Made by a program: the position numbers and the translations under genes. DNA of 64,000 bases from Crotalaria pallida (lineage: Eukaryota; Streptophyta; Magnoliopsida; Fabales; Fabaceae), in the NCBI GenBank assembly GCA_037953625.1, contig CM075655.1:10930001-10994000 (forward strand), in the 5' to 3' direction. This document shows, one piece after another, positions 12,101-24,188 of this stretch. Numbering within the stretch: position 1 is the stretch's first letter; every line of letters starts with the position of its first letter. The notes beneath the pieces are model-generated. The model was not told the origin of the DNA and searched no databases. It saw nothing but the letters and a program-made list of their open reading frames with translations.

Positions 12101-15100
12101 TTTAACATCTTGTCCCCCTTACTTAGAAAGCTTGCAACTGCTCATCACAGTTGTAGAGATATCTTTGGCAGTAGACATGTTTGCCCTCTCAAGAAGATCT
12201 CGAATATACTTAGATTGATTAAGAAGTATAGTACCATCAGATAAATGTTTCACCTCAATACCAAGAAAGTAATCTAAGCGGCCTAGTTGTTTTAGGGCAT
12301 AAACTGTGCTGAGTTTATGAATAAGAGCAGTAATATGAGAGGAAGAAGACCCTGTAACTATTATATCATCCACATAAACTAGAACATAAAGCACATATGA
12401 GGAGGTTTTTAGCAAAAACAGAGAATTATCACATTTGCTAACAATGAAACCAAATTGATTTAAAGTGCCTTTTAGACTTTCAAACCACTGTCTGGGTGCT
12501 TGTTTTAGTCCATAGATAGCTTTGTTCAACTTGCGAACCAAAGACTTGTCTTTATGCAAGGTTTTTGCATATAGACCTCTTCTTGTAATAAACCATTGAG
12601 GAACGCATTATTTACATCTAACTGTTGAAGGTCCCATTTATATGTCACAGCTAGGGTAAGAATTATACGAATAGTAATAGGTTTAATAACAGGAGAAAAG
12701 GTCTCATTGTAGTCTTGACCCTTCTTCTGATGAAACCCTTTAGCTACAACTCTGGCTTTAAATTTCAGAATTGAGCCATCAAGATTCTCCTTTATCCTAA
12801 ACACCCATTTACAACCTATAGCTTCTTTATCAGGTGGTAAAGGTACTAAAGTCCAGGTATTAAGTTTAAGTAAAGCATCAATCTCAAAGCATCAATCTCA
12901 TCCTGCATAGCCTCTTTCCACTTGGGATGAGATAGTGCAGCCTTTACTGAAGTAGGTTCTGTTTCAGAGTGAGCAAGAAAAACCCTAGGTACAATGGTCT
13001 TTGAAATACCAGATTTTGACCTTGTTTGCATAGGATGAGTTGAGAGTGATCTTGAAGATACATCAGCAGTATGAGATGGTACTGGAACAGAGACAGAATT
13101 AAGAGGAATAGAAGGAGAAAATTGTGAGGCAGGAACTGATGATACTTGGGGTGAATGCTGTGAGGAAGGGACTGATAAGTCTAAGTCTGCAAGTGCAGTA
13201 GCTGAATCAGGAGTGATAGATGCATTAGGCTGAATGTAAGGCTGATCAGAAACAGAGTCTGCAGTTGATGTGTTGACTGATGGTGAAGAATAGGATGCAG
13301 GAAAGAAGGATGGAACTGATGTCATATCTGAAACTGCAGTAGTATCTGACACAGATTAAGGAGATGTAGGCTTGGAAAAAGGAAAACTATACTCATTGAA
13401 CACCACATCTTTTGAGATATAGATTTTTCCTTCAGTACTCAAACATTTATAACCTTTATGAGAGGGTGAGTAACCTAAAAAGGTACATTCAGCCAAGTGA
13501 AAATCTAGTTTATGTATATTATAAGGTCTTAACAATGGGTAGCAAGCACACCCAAACACTCTTAAAAGAGAATAATCTGGTTCAGTCTTGAACAAAGCTG
13601 TGAATGGAATGTGACCATTGATTGATGCACTAGGTAGTCTATTTATCAAATAAGTAGCTGTCTGAAAAGCATGATCCCAGTAGTTTAAGGGTAAACTAGC
13701 ATGAGCTAGAAGTGATAATCCTGTCTCAACTATGTGTCTATGTTTTCTTTCAACTGTCCCATTCTGATGATGAGTATGAGGACATGTTAGTCTGTGAGAA
13801 ATACCTAAGGATTACAGGTATTGAGATAGGGGTCTGAACTCACCACCCTAATAACTTTGAACAGCTTTAACAGTTGTATTAAATTGAGTTCCAACCATTG
13901 TTAAAAAGGTTTTGAACATTAGTATAGCATCAGATTTTTGTTTTAACAGGAAAAACCAAGTGTATCTAGAATAAGCATCAACAATTGAGAGATAGTATTT
14001 AAAGCCACTAGAGGACAAAGTAGGAGAAGGTCCCCACACATCAGTGTAAACAAGATCAAAAGGAGCAGAATATATTGTAGAAGAAGGAGAATGAATTCTG
14101 TGAGCTTTACCATAGCAACAAGATGAGCAAAAGTCAAAGACATTTTTATTAGAATGATGTATCTTACAATGATTCAGAATTTTCTAACAACATTCTCACT
14201 AGGGTGGCCTAGCCTACAATGCCACAAAGTATACACAGAGATACTTTCATTGGAATTAGTAAAAGGTCTAGTAGATACATCAACAGTAGATACACCAACA
14301 GTAGGAATAGTACTACAGTTATTACAATCGGAAACACTAGGTTTAGTAGAAGAAAAACATGGAGCAAGAGTTGGAGTGAAACTATAAAGTTCTTCAGGAG
14401 TAAGAGCTCCTTTGAGAAGCAAACATTTAGTGTCCTGACATTACACAAAACACTCATTAGCAGTAGATACAAAGAAACAGTTGTTATCCTTAGCAAACTG
14501 ACTAACACTTAAAAGATTTTTAATTATGGTTGGAACCAATAAAAGTCTGTTCAGTGTAATTGATTTATTAGAATAATAAGGTGAGTGAAATGCAGTACAA
14601 CAAATAGATTAAATAGGTAAACCTAGTCCATTACCCTTGAAGATTTGTTCATTGCTGAATTGTTCAACAGGATGCTGAACAATTGCTGCATCTGCAGTAA
14701 GATGATTGGTAGCTCCTGAATCAGGGTACCAAACTTGCTGAGACCTAGAGGATGGATATGTAGCCGCCATGGCTAGAGGACCAGGAGTTGGAGTTTGCAG
14801 CAGAGGTCCAGAGTCAACTGAGGAAGTAACAGAGGGTGGAGGTGGTGGTGCATGATGCTGAGAATGGTAATAAGCATGAGGAGCTTGATAAGAGTGAGTT
14901 GCAGTGTTAGGCCTAGATGCAGAACGCACAAGTTCATAACCAGGTGGTATGGATGTGATAGGAGCAGGGTGATACAATGGTACACCATAAGCCTGTGGAG
15001 GTCCATACGTAATACTTGCATCATGAGGTGCATACCAACAATGAGAGAGATCATGACCAAAACGATCACAATAGGCACGGTAAGGGCGCGAACCACCACG

Positions 15101-18100
15101 GCCACCACGATAACGGCCACCACCACGATCTCCACGAAAATCAGAATTATCAACATGATTATCATTACGATAGCTAGAATTATCATAGCGATTCTCATTG
15201 TGATAGGTATAGGAATTGCGATTGACATTACGAGTATTATAATCAGCACATTTATCACGATTATAACGAGAATCAACAACATATCGTGAGTTTACCGGAG
15301 ATCGAGAATCAGACCTAGCTTGAGGTCCAGCAATGTTCACTGACATCGCATCAGATAGTGTTTGTTGTTGCGCTCGATCCAGACGCGATTCATAGGTGAG
15401 AAGAAGTGATTCCAGTTCGGTGATAGAAGGAGCAGTACTATGACTCTCAACCGCAACTATTAGAGGACAATAATCAGCAAGAAGACCTTCAAGGATTATA
15501 TCAATATGTTCAGTGACAGTAATTGGAGTTCCCATTGAGATAAGAGCATCAACGATAATCTTGATCTTCATCAGATAATCAGAAATTGATTTCCCCCTTT
15601 AGTTAGGGTTTTTAGTTCAGCGCGCAATTGACGACTTCGTGCACGCGTTTGCGATTGACAAAAGTTGTTCACTTCATCCCACACTTCCCATGCGTGTAAA
15701 CATCCAACAACTCGAGGCTGAATCGATTCAGAGAGAGTGTTGAGAAGCCACGCGAAGACTGATTGATCGTGTTTTTCCCAGCGGAGGAACTCTGGATTCA
15801 CGCGACGAAGCTCGTGATCTTCACCAGAGAGGAACTCCGGTGGAGCAACTGGTAAATTGATGAGATACTCAACATGATTAAGACGAAGAACATAAACGAT
15901 GATCTGCTTCCAACTTAGAAAGTTCTTATCGTGAAGCTTCACAGCAGGAAGAGGAAGATTCAAAGTAGAAGAAGAAGGAGGAGGCGGCAGAATAGTGTTC
16001 AGCGGCGGAGCAGAAGCCATGGATTCTCAACTGATACCATGTAAGAAGTAAGAAACCGATAGAGAGAGATAAGAGAGAGAAGAGAGAAAGAGAGAGAGTA
16101 ACCGAATTTTGTTATTCTGATATTTCAGAGAATGAATGATAAGCTAAACTATTACAAGTGAGAGCTATTCTATTTATAGAAAGCTAGGCCGTGTGACTTA
16201 CTGATAGCTGTCAGTTAAGCCACACGCTAGCTGGCCTAGGCTGGCATACTAACAACTAACTAATATAAGCTAAGCAAAATACATGCTTCTATTCTATACT
16301 CTAATTATTAGAGTATATACTTAAGCATGTATTTTGCTTCTTTATATTAGAGAGATTGTGTGGTGTGAAGTGTGCCAGCTGGTGTGTTGCTTAACTTGAC
16401 AGCTGTCAAGTAAGCTACACAGCTCAACTTCTTATAAATAGTAGATTCTCTCTTGTAATAGTTTTAGCTTTACTTTTAGATTCAGAAATAATATTCTACA
16501 TAATTCAGTTACACTCTCTCTCTTCTCTCTCTCAACATAATTCAGTTACGCTCTCTCTCTTCTCTCTCTATATCTTCTTCTTAACATTGTATCAGTTGCG
16601 ATTCAACCATGACTTATGCTCCGCCGCTAAACACGATTCCGCCACCGTCTTCTTCTCTCAATCTTCCTCTACCTTCTGTCAAGGTTCACGACAAGAATTT
16701 TCTTAGTTGGAAGCAATTCATTATTTCTGTGCTTCGTCTGAATCATGTTGAGTATCTCATCAATCTCCCTGTTACTCCATCGGAATATCTCTCCGACGAC
16801 GATCGTAATCTCCGACGAGTGAATCCTGAGTTCTTGCGCTGGGAAGAACATGATCAATCGGTGTTTGCGTGGCTTCTCAACACTCTTTCCGAAACAACTG
16901 CTTCTTTGTATTCACTGCTAATGAGTGTTTTATGCAATGTCAGGACACTAAACGTGTGCTGCTCAAGGGAGCTCTAACTCCTGAAGGCCTCCATAGTTTC
17001 ACTCCAACTCTTATTCCATGCTCTACATCAAATAAGCCTAGTGTTACTAGTTGTAATTCTTGTAGTTCCATTCCCACTGTTGCTGTATCATCTGCACCAT
17101 TTACTGCTTTGAATAAAAGTACCTCTGTGTACACTTTGTGGCATTGTAGGTTAGGCCACCCTAGTGAGACTGTAGTTAAGAAGATACTTTCTCATTGTAA
17201 GATACCTCATTCCAATAAAACAGCTTTTGATTTCTGTTCCTCTTGTTGTTATGGTAAAGCTCTGATACCATGTAAGAAGATATAGAGAGAGAGAAGAGAG
17301 AGAGCGTAACTGAATTATGTTGAGAGAGAGAAGAGAGAGAGAGTGTAACTGAATTATGTAGAATATTATTTCTGAGGTAAAAGAGGCATTGAGAAGGATG
17401 GATAATGGTAAAGCGGTTGGTCCGGATAGTATCCCCATTGAGGTATGGAAAACCTTGGGAGAGAGGGGCATCAGTTGGCTCACCAAGTTGTTTAATGAGA
17501 TCTTAAGATCCAAGAAGATGCCGGACGAGTGGAGGAGGAGCACTTTAATCCCTATCTACAAGAACAAAGGTGACATACAGGATTGTGCGAATTATAGAGG
17601 GATTAAGCTTATGAGTCATACCATGAAACTTTGGGAAAGGGTAATAGAGCGAAGATTGAGACAGGAGACTCATGTTACTGAGAATCAATTTGGCTTCATG
17701 CCGGGGAGATAAACTATGGAGGCAATATACTTACTGCGCTGGTTGATGGAGGAATACCGGAGGCAACAAAAGGATCTGCATATGGTTTTTATTGATCTGG
17801 AGAAAGCTTATGATAGAGTGCATAGAGAGGTACTATGGAGGGCTCTCGAGAAGAAAGGGGTGTGTGTTGCCTATATTAGAGCCATTAAGGATATGTATGA
17901 CGGGGTCAAGACGAGCGTGAGGACACAAAGTGGGATTTCAGAGGATTTTCCCATCTCGATAGGTCTACACCAAGGGTCAAGTTTGAGCCCCTACCTCTTT
18001 ACATTGGTCTTGGATGTGCTTACGGAACATGTCCAAGAACCAGTGCCCAAATGCATGCTCTTTGCGGATGATATTGTGCTTATTGGGGATACTAGAGAGG

Positions 18101-21100
18101 AAATAAATGGGAAAATTGAAATGTGGAGACAAGCTTTAGAAGGGTCTGGGTTCCGGATAAGTCGAAGCAAGACAGCGTATATGGAGTGTAATTTTAGCAA
18201 GAGGCACATGGGCCTTACTCGGGAGGTGAAGGTTGGAGAGCATGTCTTAGCACAAGTCCCGAAGTTTAAATATCTTGGTTCTATCTTACAGCAGGATGCA
18301 GAAATAGAAGGGGATGTAAATCATAGGATTCAAGCAGGGTGGATGAAATGGAGGAGTGCCTCGGGTGTGTTATGTGATAAGAAGGTACCACTTAAACTTA
18401 AAGGAAGGTTCTACCGCACTGCTGTAAGACCGGCGATGTTATATGGGACAGAGTGTTGGGCGGCAAAGGGCACACAAGAGAATAAACTTCATGTTGCAGA
18501 GATGAGGATGTTGCGGTGGATGAGTGGGCATACCAGACAAGATCGGATTAGAAATGAGTATATTCGAGAAAAAGTTGGGGTTGCTCCTATTGTTGAAAAA
18601 ATGGTTGAATCTCGTCTTAGGTGGTTTGGGCATGTGTGGAGGAGACCGGTGGAAGCCCCGGTTAGGAGGGTAGACCAAATGGAGGGTACTACAAGGGCTA
18701 GAGGAAGAGGAAGACCTAGAAAAACTATAGGCGAAACAATTGAGAAGGATATGACAATCAATGCCTTATCAAAAGACATGATTTATGATAGGCCTTTATG
18801 ACGTCGTTTGATCCATGTAGCCGACCCCACCTAGTGGGACAAAGGCTTAGTTGTTGTTGTTGTTGTTATTATTTCTGAATCTAAAAGTAAAGCTAAAACT
18901 ATTACAAGAGAGAATCTACTATTTATAAGAAGCTGAGCTGTGTAGCTTACTTGACAGCTGTCAAGTTAAGCAACACACCAGCTGACACACTTCACACCAC
19001 ACAATCTATCTAATATAAAGAAGCAAAATACATGCTTAAGTATATACTCTAATACTAATATGCTTTAATCCAACGATCATCATCGACTGCTTCTTCATAT
19101 GCCACTAGATCACAATCTGCGAATAAGTCATAGTAGTTTATCTCGTCCTCCTTGTCTTCTGGGTCATCGTCTCGACCAATTATAAAATCCTGTAAGTTAG
19201 AAGGTGGGTGTCGTTTCCTTTGTGGATATCTCGGAGGTGGTGCTTCAAATGCTGCTTCATCTTCTCTTATAATATCTCCTGGATGTTCATCTCTTCATCT
19301 GCTCCATTATTATTTTGTTCAATCTTCATTTATTATTATTGGAATAGGTAGTGTCTCTTTTTCCTTCTTTGGCCAGTCCCATGTTCCATTTTAATTTAAA
19401 GTAACATCTCGACTGATAATTACCTTCTGAGTATTTGGATTATACCACTTGTAGGCTTTTGTATCTTCACTATACCCTACAAAAATGCATTTCTCTGCCC
19501 TATCATCTAACTTCTTCCTCAATTGATGAGGAACTTTTGAATAAGCAATACAACCTAAAACCTTCAAGTGACTGAGATCCGGCTTTGTTCCACTCCAAGC
19601 TTCTTGTGGAGTTTGATCTCAAACACTTTTAATAGGACACCTATTCAGGATATAGACAACACAAGCTAGCTTCTGCCCAGAAACTTTTGGGTAGTTTCTT
19701 GCAATGTAGCATGCTTCTTACCATATCCATGATAGTTCTATTCTTTCGTTCTGCCACTCCATTTTGCTGAGGAGTATATCTGGCAATCATTTGATATTTT
19801 AACACCATGTTTTCTCAAAAAATCATCACAAACAATATACTTTGTTCCCTTATCGGTTCTCAGGGTTTTGAGTGTGACCACTCCGTCTCTCAACATACGT
19901 CATAAAACTTTTGAGCGTATCACAAGCATCAGACTTATTTTTTAGAAAATACACCCATGTCTTCCTACTAAAGTCATCAATGAAAGTGATCAAATATTTA
20001 TTACCTCCATTAGATTGAACCTCCAAATAGCATTTTATCAGAGTGCACTAGCTCGAGTGGTTTTGTGGCTCTCCATGCACGTCCTTTAGGTAACGGATCT
20101 TGATGCTTCTTACCTGCTACACACGCTTCACATATCTGATTGGGAGCTTGGGCAATAGGCAAACCAGTAACCCATTTTATTGGCAAGAAATTTGATGCTC
20201 TCAAAGTTGAAATGCCCTAACCTCATATGTCAAAGCCAATTATCATCATATTTGCCACTTTGTAACACAAATTAGCATCATACCTTATGTTCATTGGAAA
20301 TAGACAATTTTTTGACATGTTTGTCTTTGCTATCAGGCCCATTTCGGCATCATTTATGGTGCAACCTTCCTTGTTGAATTTCATATCATAGCCTTTTTCT
20401 GCTAGTTGGCCAACACTTAGAGATTTTGACATATACAGGCGCATAAAATACATCAGAAATGTAACTCAAGGATCCGTCTTTAAGTCCAATAGCTATTTTT
20501 CCTTTCCCCAAGACATCAAGTTTTGAATTATGACCAAGTTTGATAGCGCTTCGAAAGCTTTCATCTAAGTGGGAAAATATTTTTTTATTCCCGATTAGAT
20601 GATTACTACAACCCGTGTCTAATAACCATTGGTGGTCATTTTAATCAACTCCTGTGTGACTAGTCAACAGTACCGCTTTCATTGTATATTCATTTTCAGC
20701 AATGTGAGCATGTCTATCTAGAATACCTCTAGTGGGTTTATTAATGACATTGAATAGTGGATTTATTTTGAAAATCACCATTACCTCTGGTGGGTTGTGA
20801 TATAGAGTACCTTCCTCTTCCTCTTCCTCTAAAATTCTGACTTCTATTGTACTCTACCTTCCTTGGAATACCTCGATCATTTCTCACATTTGCTTGAGCT
20901 TTTAATGCTTGCTCAATTGTGCCACTTGATTTTTCATTCATTCGTATCTCACGTGACTCCAAAGACGCTTGCAAATCATATAAGGATATCGTGCTTGGAT
21001 CCTATGATTCTTCTATTCCAGCTACCACATAATCGAATCGACTTGTGAGTGTGCGCATAACTTTCTCCACAATTTCCTTTTGTGCTATATTATCGCCATT

Positions 21101-24100
21101 GTTTTTCATCTCATTGACTAACTTATCGATCCGTCAAAAATAGTCACGAATAGTTTCACTTGTGCCTTGCTCTATCATCTTAAATTGTCGTTTTAAGCCT
21201 TGCAACCTTGTTCGTTTAATTGGATCACCACCATCATATGTTTTGGTTAAAGTTTCCCATGCTTCCTTTGCTGTTTTTGCATGGAAAATTTTCTCAAGAA
21301 CAGAAAGCTCCACAGATTGATAGAATGAAAATAATGCTCTTTCATCTAGTACACGATCTTTTTCTATTTGTTGTTGATCTCCTTTTTCTTTGTCTGTTGT
21401 TGTGGTTTCAACGAAACCTTTCTGAATAATTTCTTGGTAGGTGCTAGTCTTTAGACATAGCTCCATTAGTCGCTTCCACGTGGAAAAATTTGTTTTTTCA
21501 TCAAATTTAAACTTGCTGCCATTTTAATATTCCCTAGCTCTTGATACCAGATGTTGGCAATATAAATAAATTGCCTAAATAAAATAAACAAAAAATATTA
21601 CACCCACTCAAATTTTTAGAGGCTCGTTGGAGTTCTTTCTTTTAATTTCTTTCTTTATGAATATTATTTTTCGTTTCTTGTAGTTGTTACAAGATTTTCT
21701 TCTTTTCTCTGAATGAAATACAAGGATGGAAGGATCCTATATATACTAAGTGATACAAACTAATTTGGGTAATGTATGCTGTTACATTTCCTTTTCTAAA
21801 GGTTAAAATCTAATTATATAAAAGTAACAAACTTCATTTTTAACAAACGCGGAGAGAACACGCCAAGTTTAATTTCCAACACTTGATAATAATCACCTTA
21901 TGCGTTGGGCAAGCTTGAGATTATTAGATATGTTATTATTATGTACAGACTAGTTTAGCTTAGTAAGCTGAGCTTAAGCTGACAGCTCAGCTTGTAACTT
22001 AAGCTGATTCTCTTCTTCTATAAATAGAAGAGTGCAGAGTGCAGTTCAGCTCTTGTAACTAACTTTCCATAATGAAACAGATTCAATTTCATACTCTCTT
22101 TTTCTCACAATATTAACAGAGATCCAAAAAAGGGCTTGTTGCGTGCGTTTTGCGTTTTCTGAGTATTAGAATTATGAAATAAGATTGAATTGAAGAATAG
22201 AGAAATCACTTGAGAAAATTAATTTGAAGATGAGAGAAGAGAGAGAAATCACTTGAGACTTGAGAGAGAATTGATTGAATTAAGAATTTAGTATTAGACC
22301 TTTTGATTCAAGTCCTTGTTAATTGGAGAGTGTGGATATTGATAAGGTTAAGTGAACAACAATATAAATGATTTGACATCATGTCTTAACCCAAAATCTT
22401 AAGGCATTATGTTCATGATTATTTTCACTTATATATTTTTTCAACTTACCATGTTCTAGTCAAGGTGGGACTAGCTTATTTTATCTCTCTTTCAACACCC
22501 CCTCAAGTCCAATTAGGGCAATTGGCCCTTGTTGTGACTTGTCATTAATCTTTGTTTTTATTTGGTCCTTGGATCATTAGGCTCTGATACCAATACCATA
22601 TTAGAATTATGAAATCAGATTGAATTGAAGATGAGAAAAATCACTTGAGAAAATTAATTTGAAGATGAGAGAAGAGAGAGAAATACCTGTTATGGGTCAA
22701 TAGTTACCCTGGCCAATAGATGCCCTTTCTTCTTCATGGGTCAATAGTTACCCTTGCTTGATCCGGCTGGCTTCGTTGGAGGGGGCGTGTTGGAAGTCCC
22801 ACATCGCCTGCCTCATAATGTGATATGATTTAAATACCTGTTGGGCTATTTCACTCATTGCCAATTGGTTTTGAGATGGAATCTTAACACTTAGACTCAA
22901 TTGTATGAAGCCTGCCTTGGACCTGTAGGTGTTTTTGCTGCCCGTTTGTCTACTTCTTTCAGCATCTGACTTTGATGTAATATTTCGACGTGCAGGTTAT
23001 ATCTCGTATCTGGTCTACTGCTGACACACAGAAATCCATATGCATACGAGCTGCCCTTAGAAAACTCAATTTGGTAGAAGATAGATCTATTCCAAGGGTA
23101 TAAATACATTTCTTTCCTGATATGTAAGTTTTACTGGCAACAATTATTAACTGTTACCTCCGTAACTGCCAATATTTGTTGGTCATGCTACTCTCTCCTA
23201 AATATCCTTTTCCATTGTTCTTGTTAAATGTTAATGCATGTAAACCATTTTCTTATAATTTTTTTTGGTTAAATATATTTGAATAATGAGTATATCAGCT
23301 GTAAGGCATTGTATTTAAGGAAAAGTATAGATGTATCAGTCTCTGTTTCTTGCTTAAGGGCATCCACGTTCACTATCAGAAGGAATAGGATTTGTGTAAA
23401 ATAATTCTATTCCCTTATATATACTTTCTTTCAATCATTGTTAAATCCTTTATATTCTTTCTCTCGTTGCTAAAAATTGAAGTTATTAAGTTCTTGTTAA
23501 ATGTTTTGGGTTTTACTATTTTTATTGCTTTCCTGTGTCATTTAAATTAGAATATTTGCATATGCTCCTGTTCCAATATCAATGTCTGCGTAGAGTGATT
23601 AACTTTTCTTGATCCATCTAAAGATTTTATGGAAGAAAGATGGAATATTATTGTGACTGAATAATTATTCCCTTTCAAGGATTTACAACATATATACTAA
23701 AGAGAAAATACTCATTGACCTTCAAAATAGCAAAAATAAGGTAAGAAACAGTCTACCCAATGAACTGTACAATCTACAATAATTACAAGATATTATAATT
23801 TTAATGAAGACATTTCAACAAAGAGCTAACCCTGTCTTGCTGGCTGCTGAGTCTGTTTAGTGTTGACTGCTTGTGTTTGTTTTTGATCTATATGACTCGC
23901 TAGGTCTACATGAACGCTATTGCACCAGGAGGAAGAGAAAGTGTGGATAACATCATGGAACTGGTATCCTATTTTTACTGAACAAATTTCATCCTCCATA
24001 GTTTCTTTGTCCTTCTTTTAGTTGCATTGTTTTGAAATTTATGTTCTTACTATCTGGCTATCTTTCTGCTCTAGCTCTGTGTGGTTGAACGTTTCCAATT

Positions 24101-24188
24101 TCCTTCACTTTCATTGCAGAAAGAGTCTCCATCTTCCAGTCAATTCTGTGTTAGGCTTTCAGCTACCCTTGCTGTTTCAAATAACATG
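1900..24188 (+). CDS. PHYLLO: PHYLLO exons 1-7: transit peptide and MenF-like N-terminal remnant
   Basis: Residues 1-343. After a candidate transit peptide (about 1-55) comes the MenF/isochorismate-synthase N-terminal region, with CVTRTLPPALTLEEGL in exon 1, AVPPSPKALSWF in exon 2, IVAYGF in exon 3 and ILTVTLAW in exon 4. The C-terminal half of isochorismate synthase, which binds chorismate and carries the catalytic Lys/Glu residues, is absent: exon 7 ends in LAVSNNM and exon 8 leads straight into MenD. This matches what is known in land plants, where the catalytic part split off as separate ICS genes. Isochorismate must therefore come from a different locus. Exon 5 starts only about 90 bp after a TRIM LTR fragment. 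Confidence 0.9.

Larger units (their letters stand above)
11135..16306 (-). mobile_element. Copia retrotransposon 2
   Basis: LTRs 11135-11400 (3') and 16040-16306 (5'), roughly 94% alike by eye. Primer site TGGTATCAGTTGAG (minus) just inside the 5' LTR; polypurine tract TTTCAGGGGGG beside the 3' LTR. Gag through RNase H in normal Copia order on the minus strand, 5.2 kb. Confidence 0.9.
11135..19060. mobile_element. Chimeric double-Copia insertion within Copia 1
   Basis: Bounded by TGCTT at 11130-11134 and 19061-19065. Deleting the insert and one TGCTT restores the Copia 1 RT frame exactly, which confirms the borders. Contents: Copia 2 (11135-16306), then head-to-head with it Copia 3 (16307-19060), in which the RTE LINE lies. 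The outer ends belong to two different LTR subtypes. Confidence 0.8.
16307..19060 (+). mobile_element. Copia 3, deleted copy with inverted LTRs
   Basis: LTR in plus orientation at 16307-16586, primer site TTGTATCAGTTGCG, gag start at 16609, an internal deletion into the pre-integrase (16869-17285), then a minus-oriented primer site (gctctgatacca, about 17260) and a minus-oriented LTR (17267-17375 plus 18879-19060), split by the RTE LINE. LTR subtype differs from Copia 2 ('tatacttaagcatg' versus 'tagaatagaagcatg'). Confidence 0.8.
9315..21881 (-). mobile_element. Copia retrotransposon 1 (host of nested insertions), intron 4
   Basis: LTRs 9315-9641 (3' LTR) and 21552-21881 (5' LTR), TGTTGGCAAT...TTCCAACA, about 95% alike by eye. 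5-bp TSD CTTGA at 9310-9314 and 21882-21886. A tRNA-Met primer site (minus TGGTATCAAGAGC) lies inside the 5' LTR, and a polypurine tract AGTTTAAGGGAGGA beside the 3' LTR. The interior is minus-strand gag, pre-integrase, integrase, then RT/RNase H, split by a 7.9 kb insertion at 11135-19060. Without the nested DNA it would be about 4.6 kb, the normal Copia size. Confidence 0.93.

Noticed and set aside
14773..15289. Ile/Leu/Met/Val-rich and Ile/Thr/Arg-rich frames of 145-169 codons
   Set aside because: Shadow frames of the repetitive Tyr/Arg/Asn-rich Copia 2 gag.
17389..18801. RT frames as a host reverse-transcriptase gene
   Set aside because: Bounded by LINE-type TSDs with a (TTG)n tail, and 5'-truncated.
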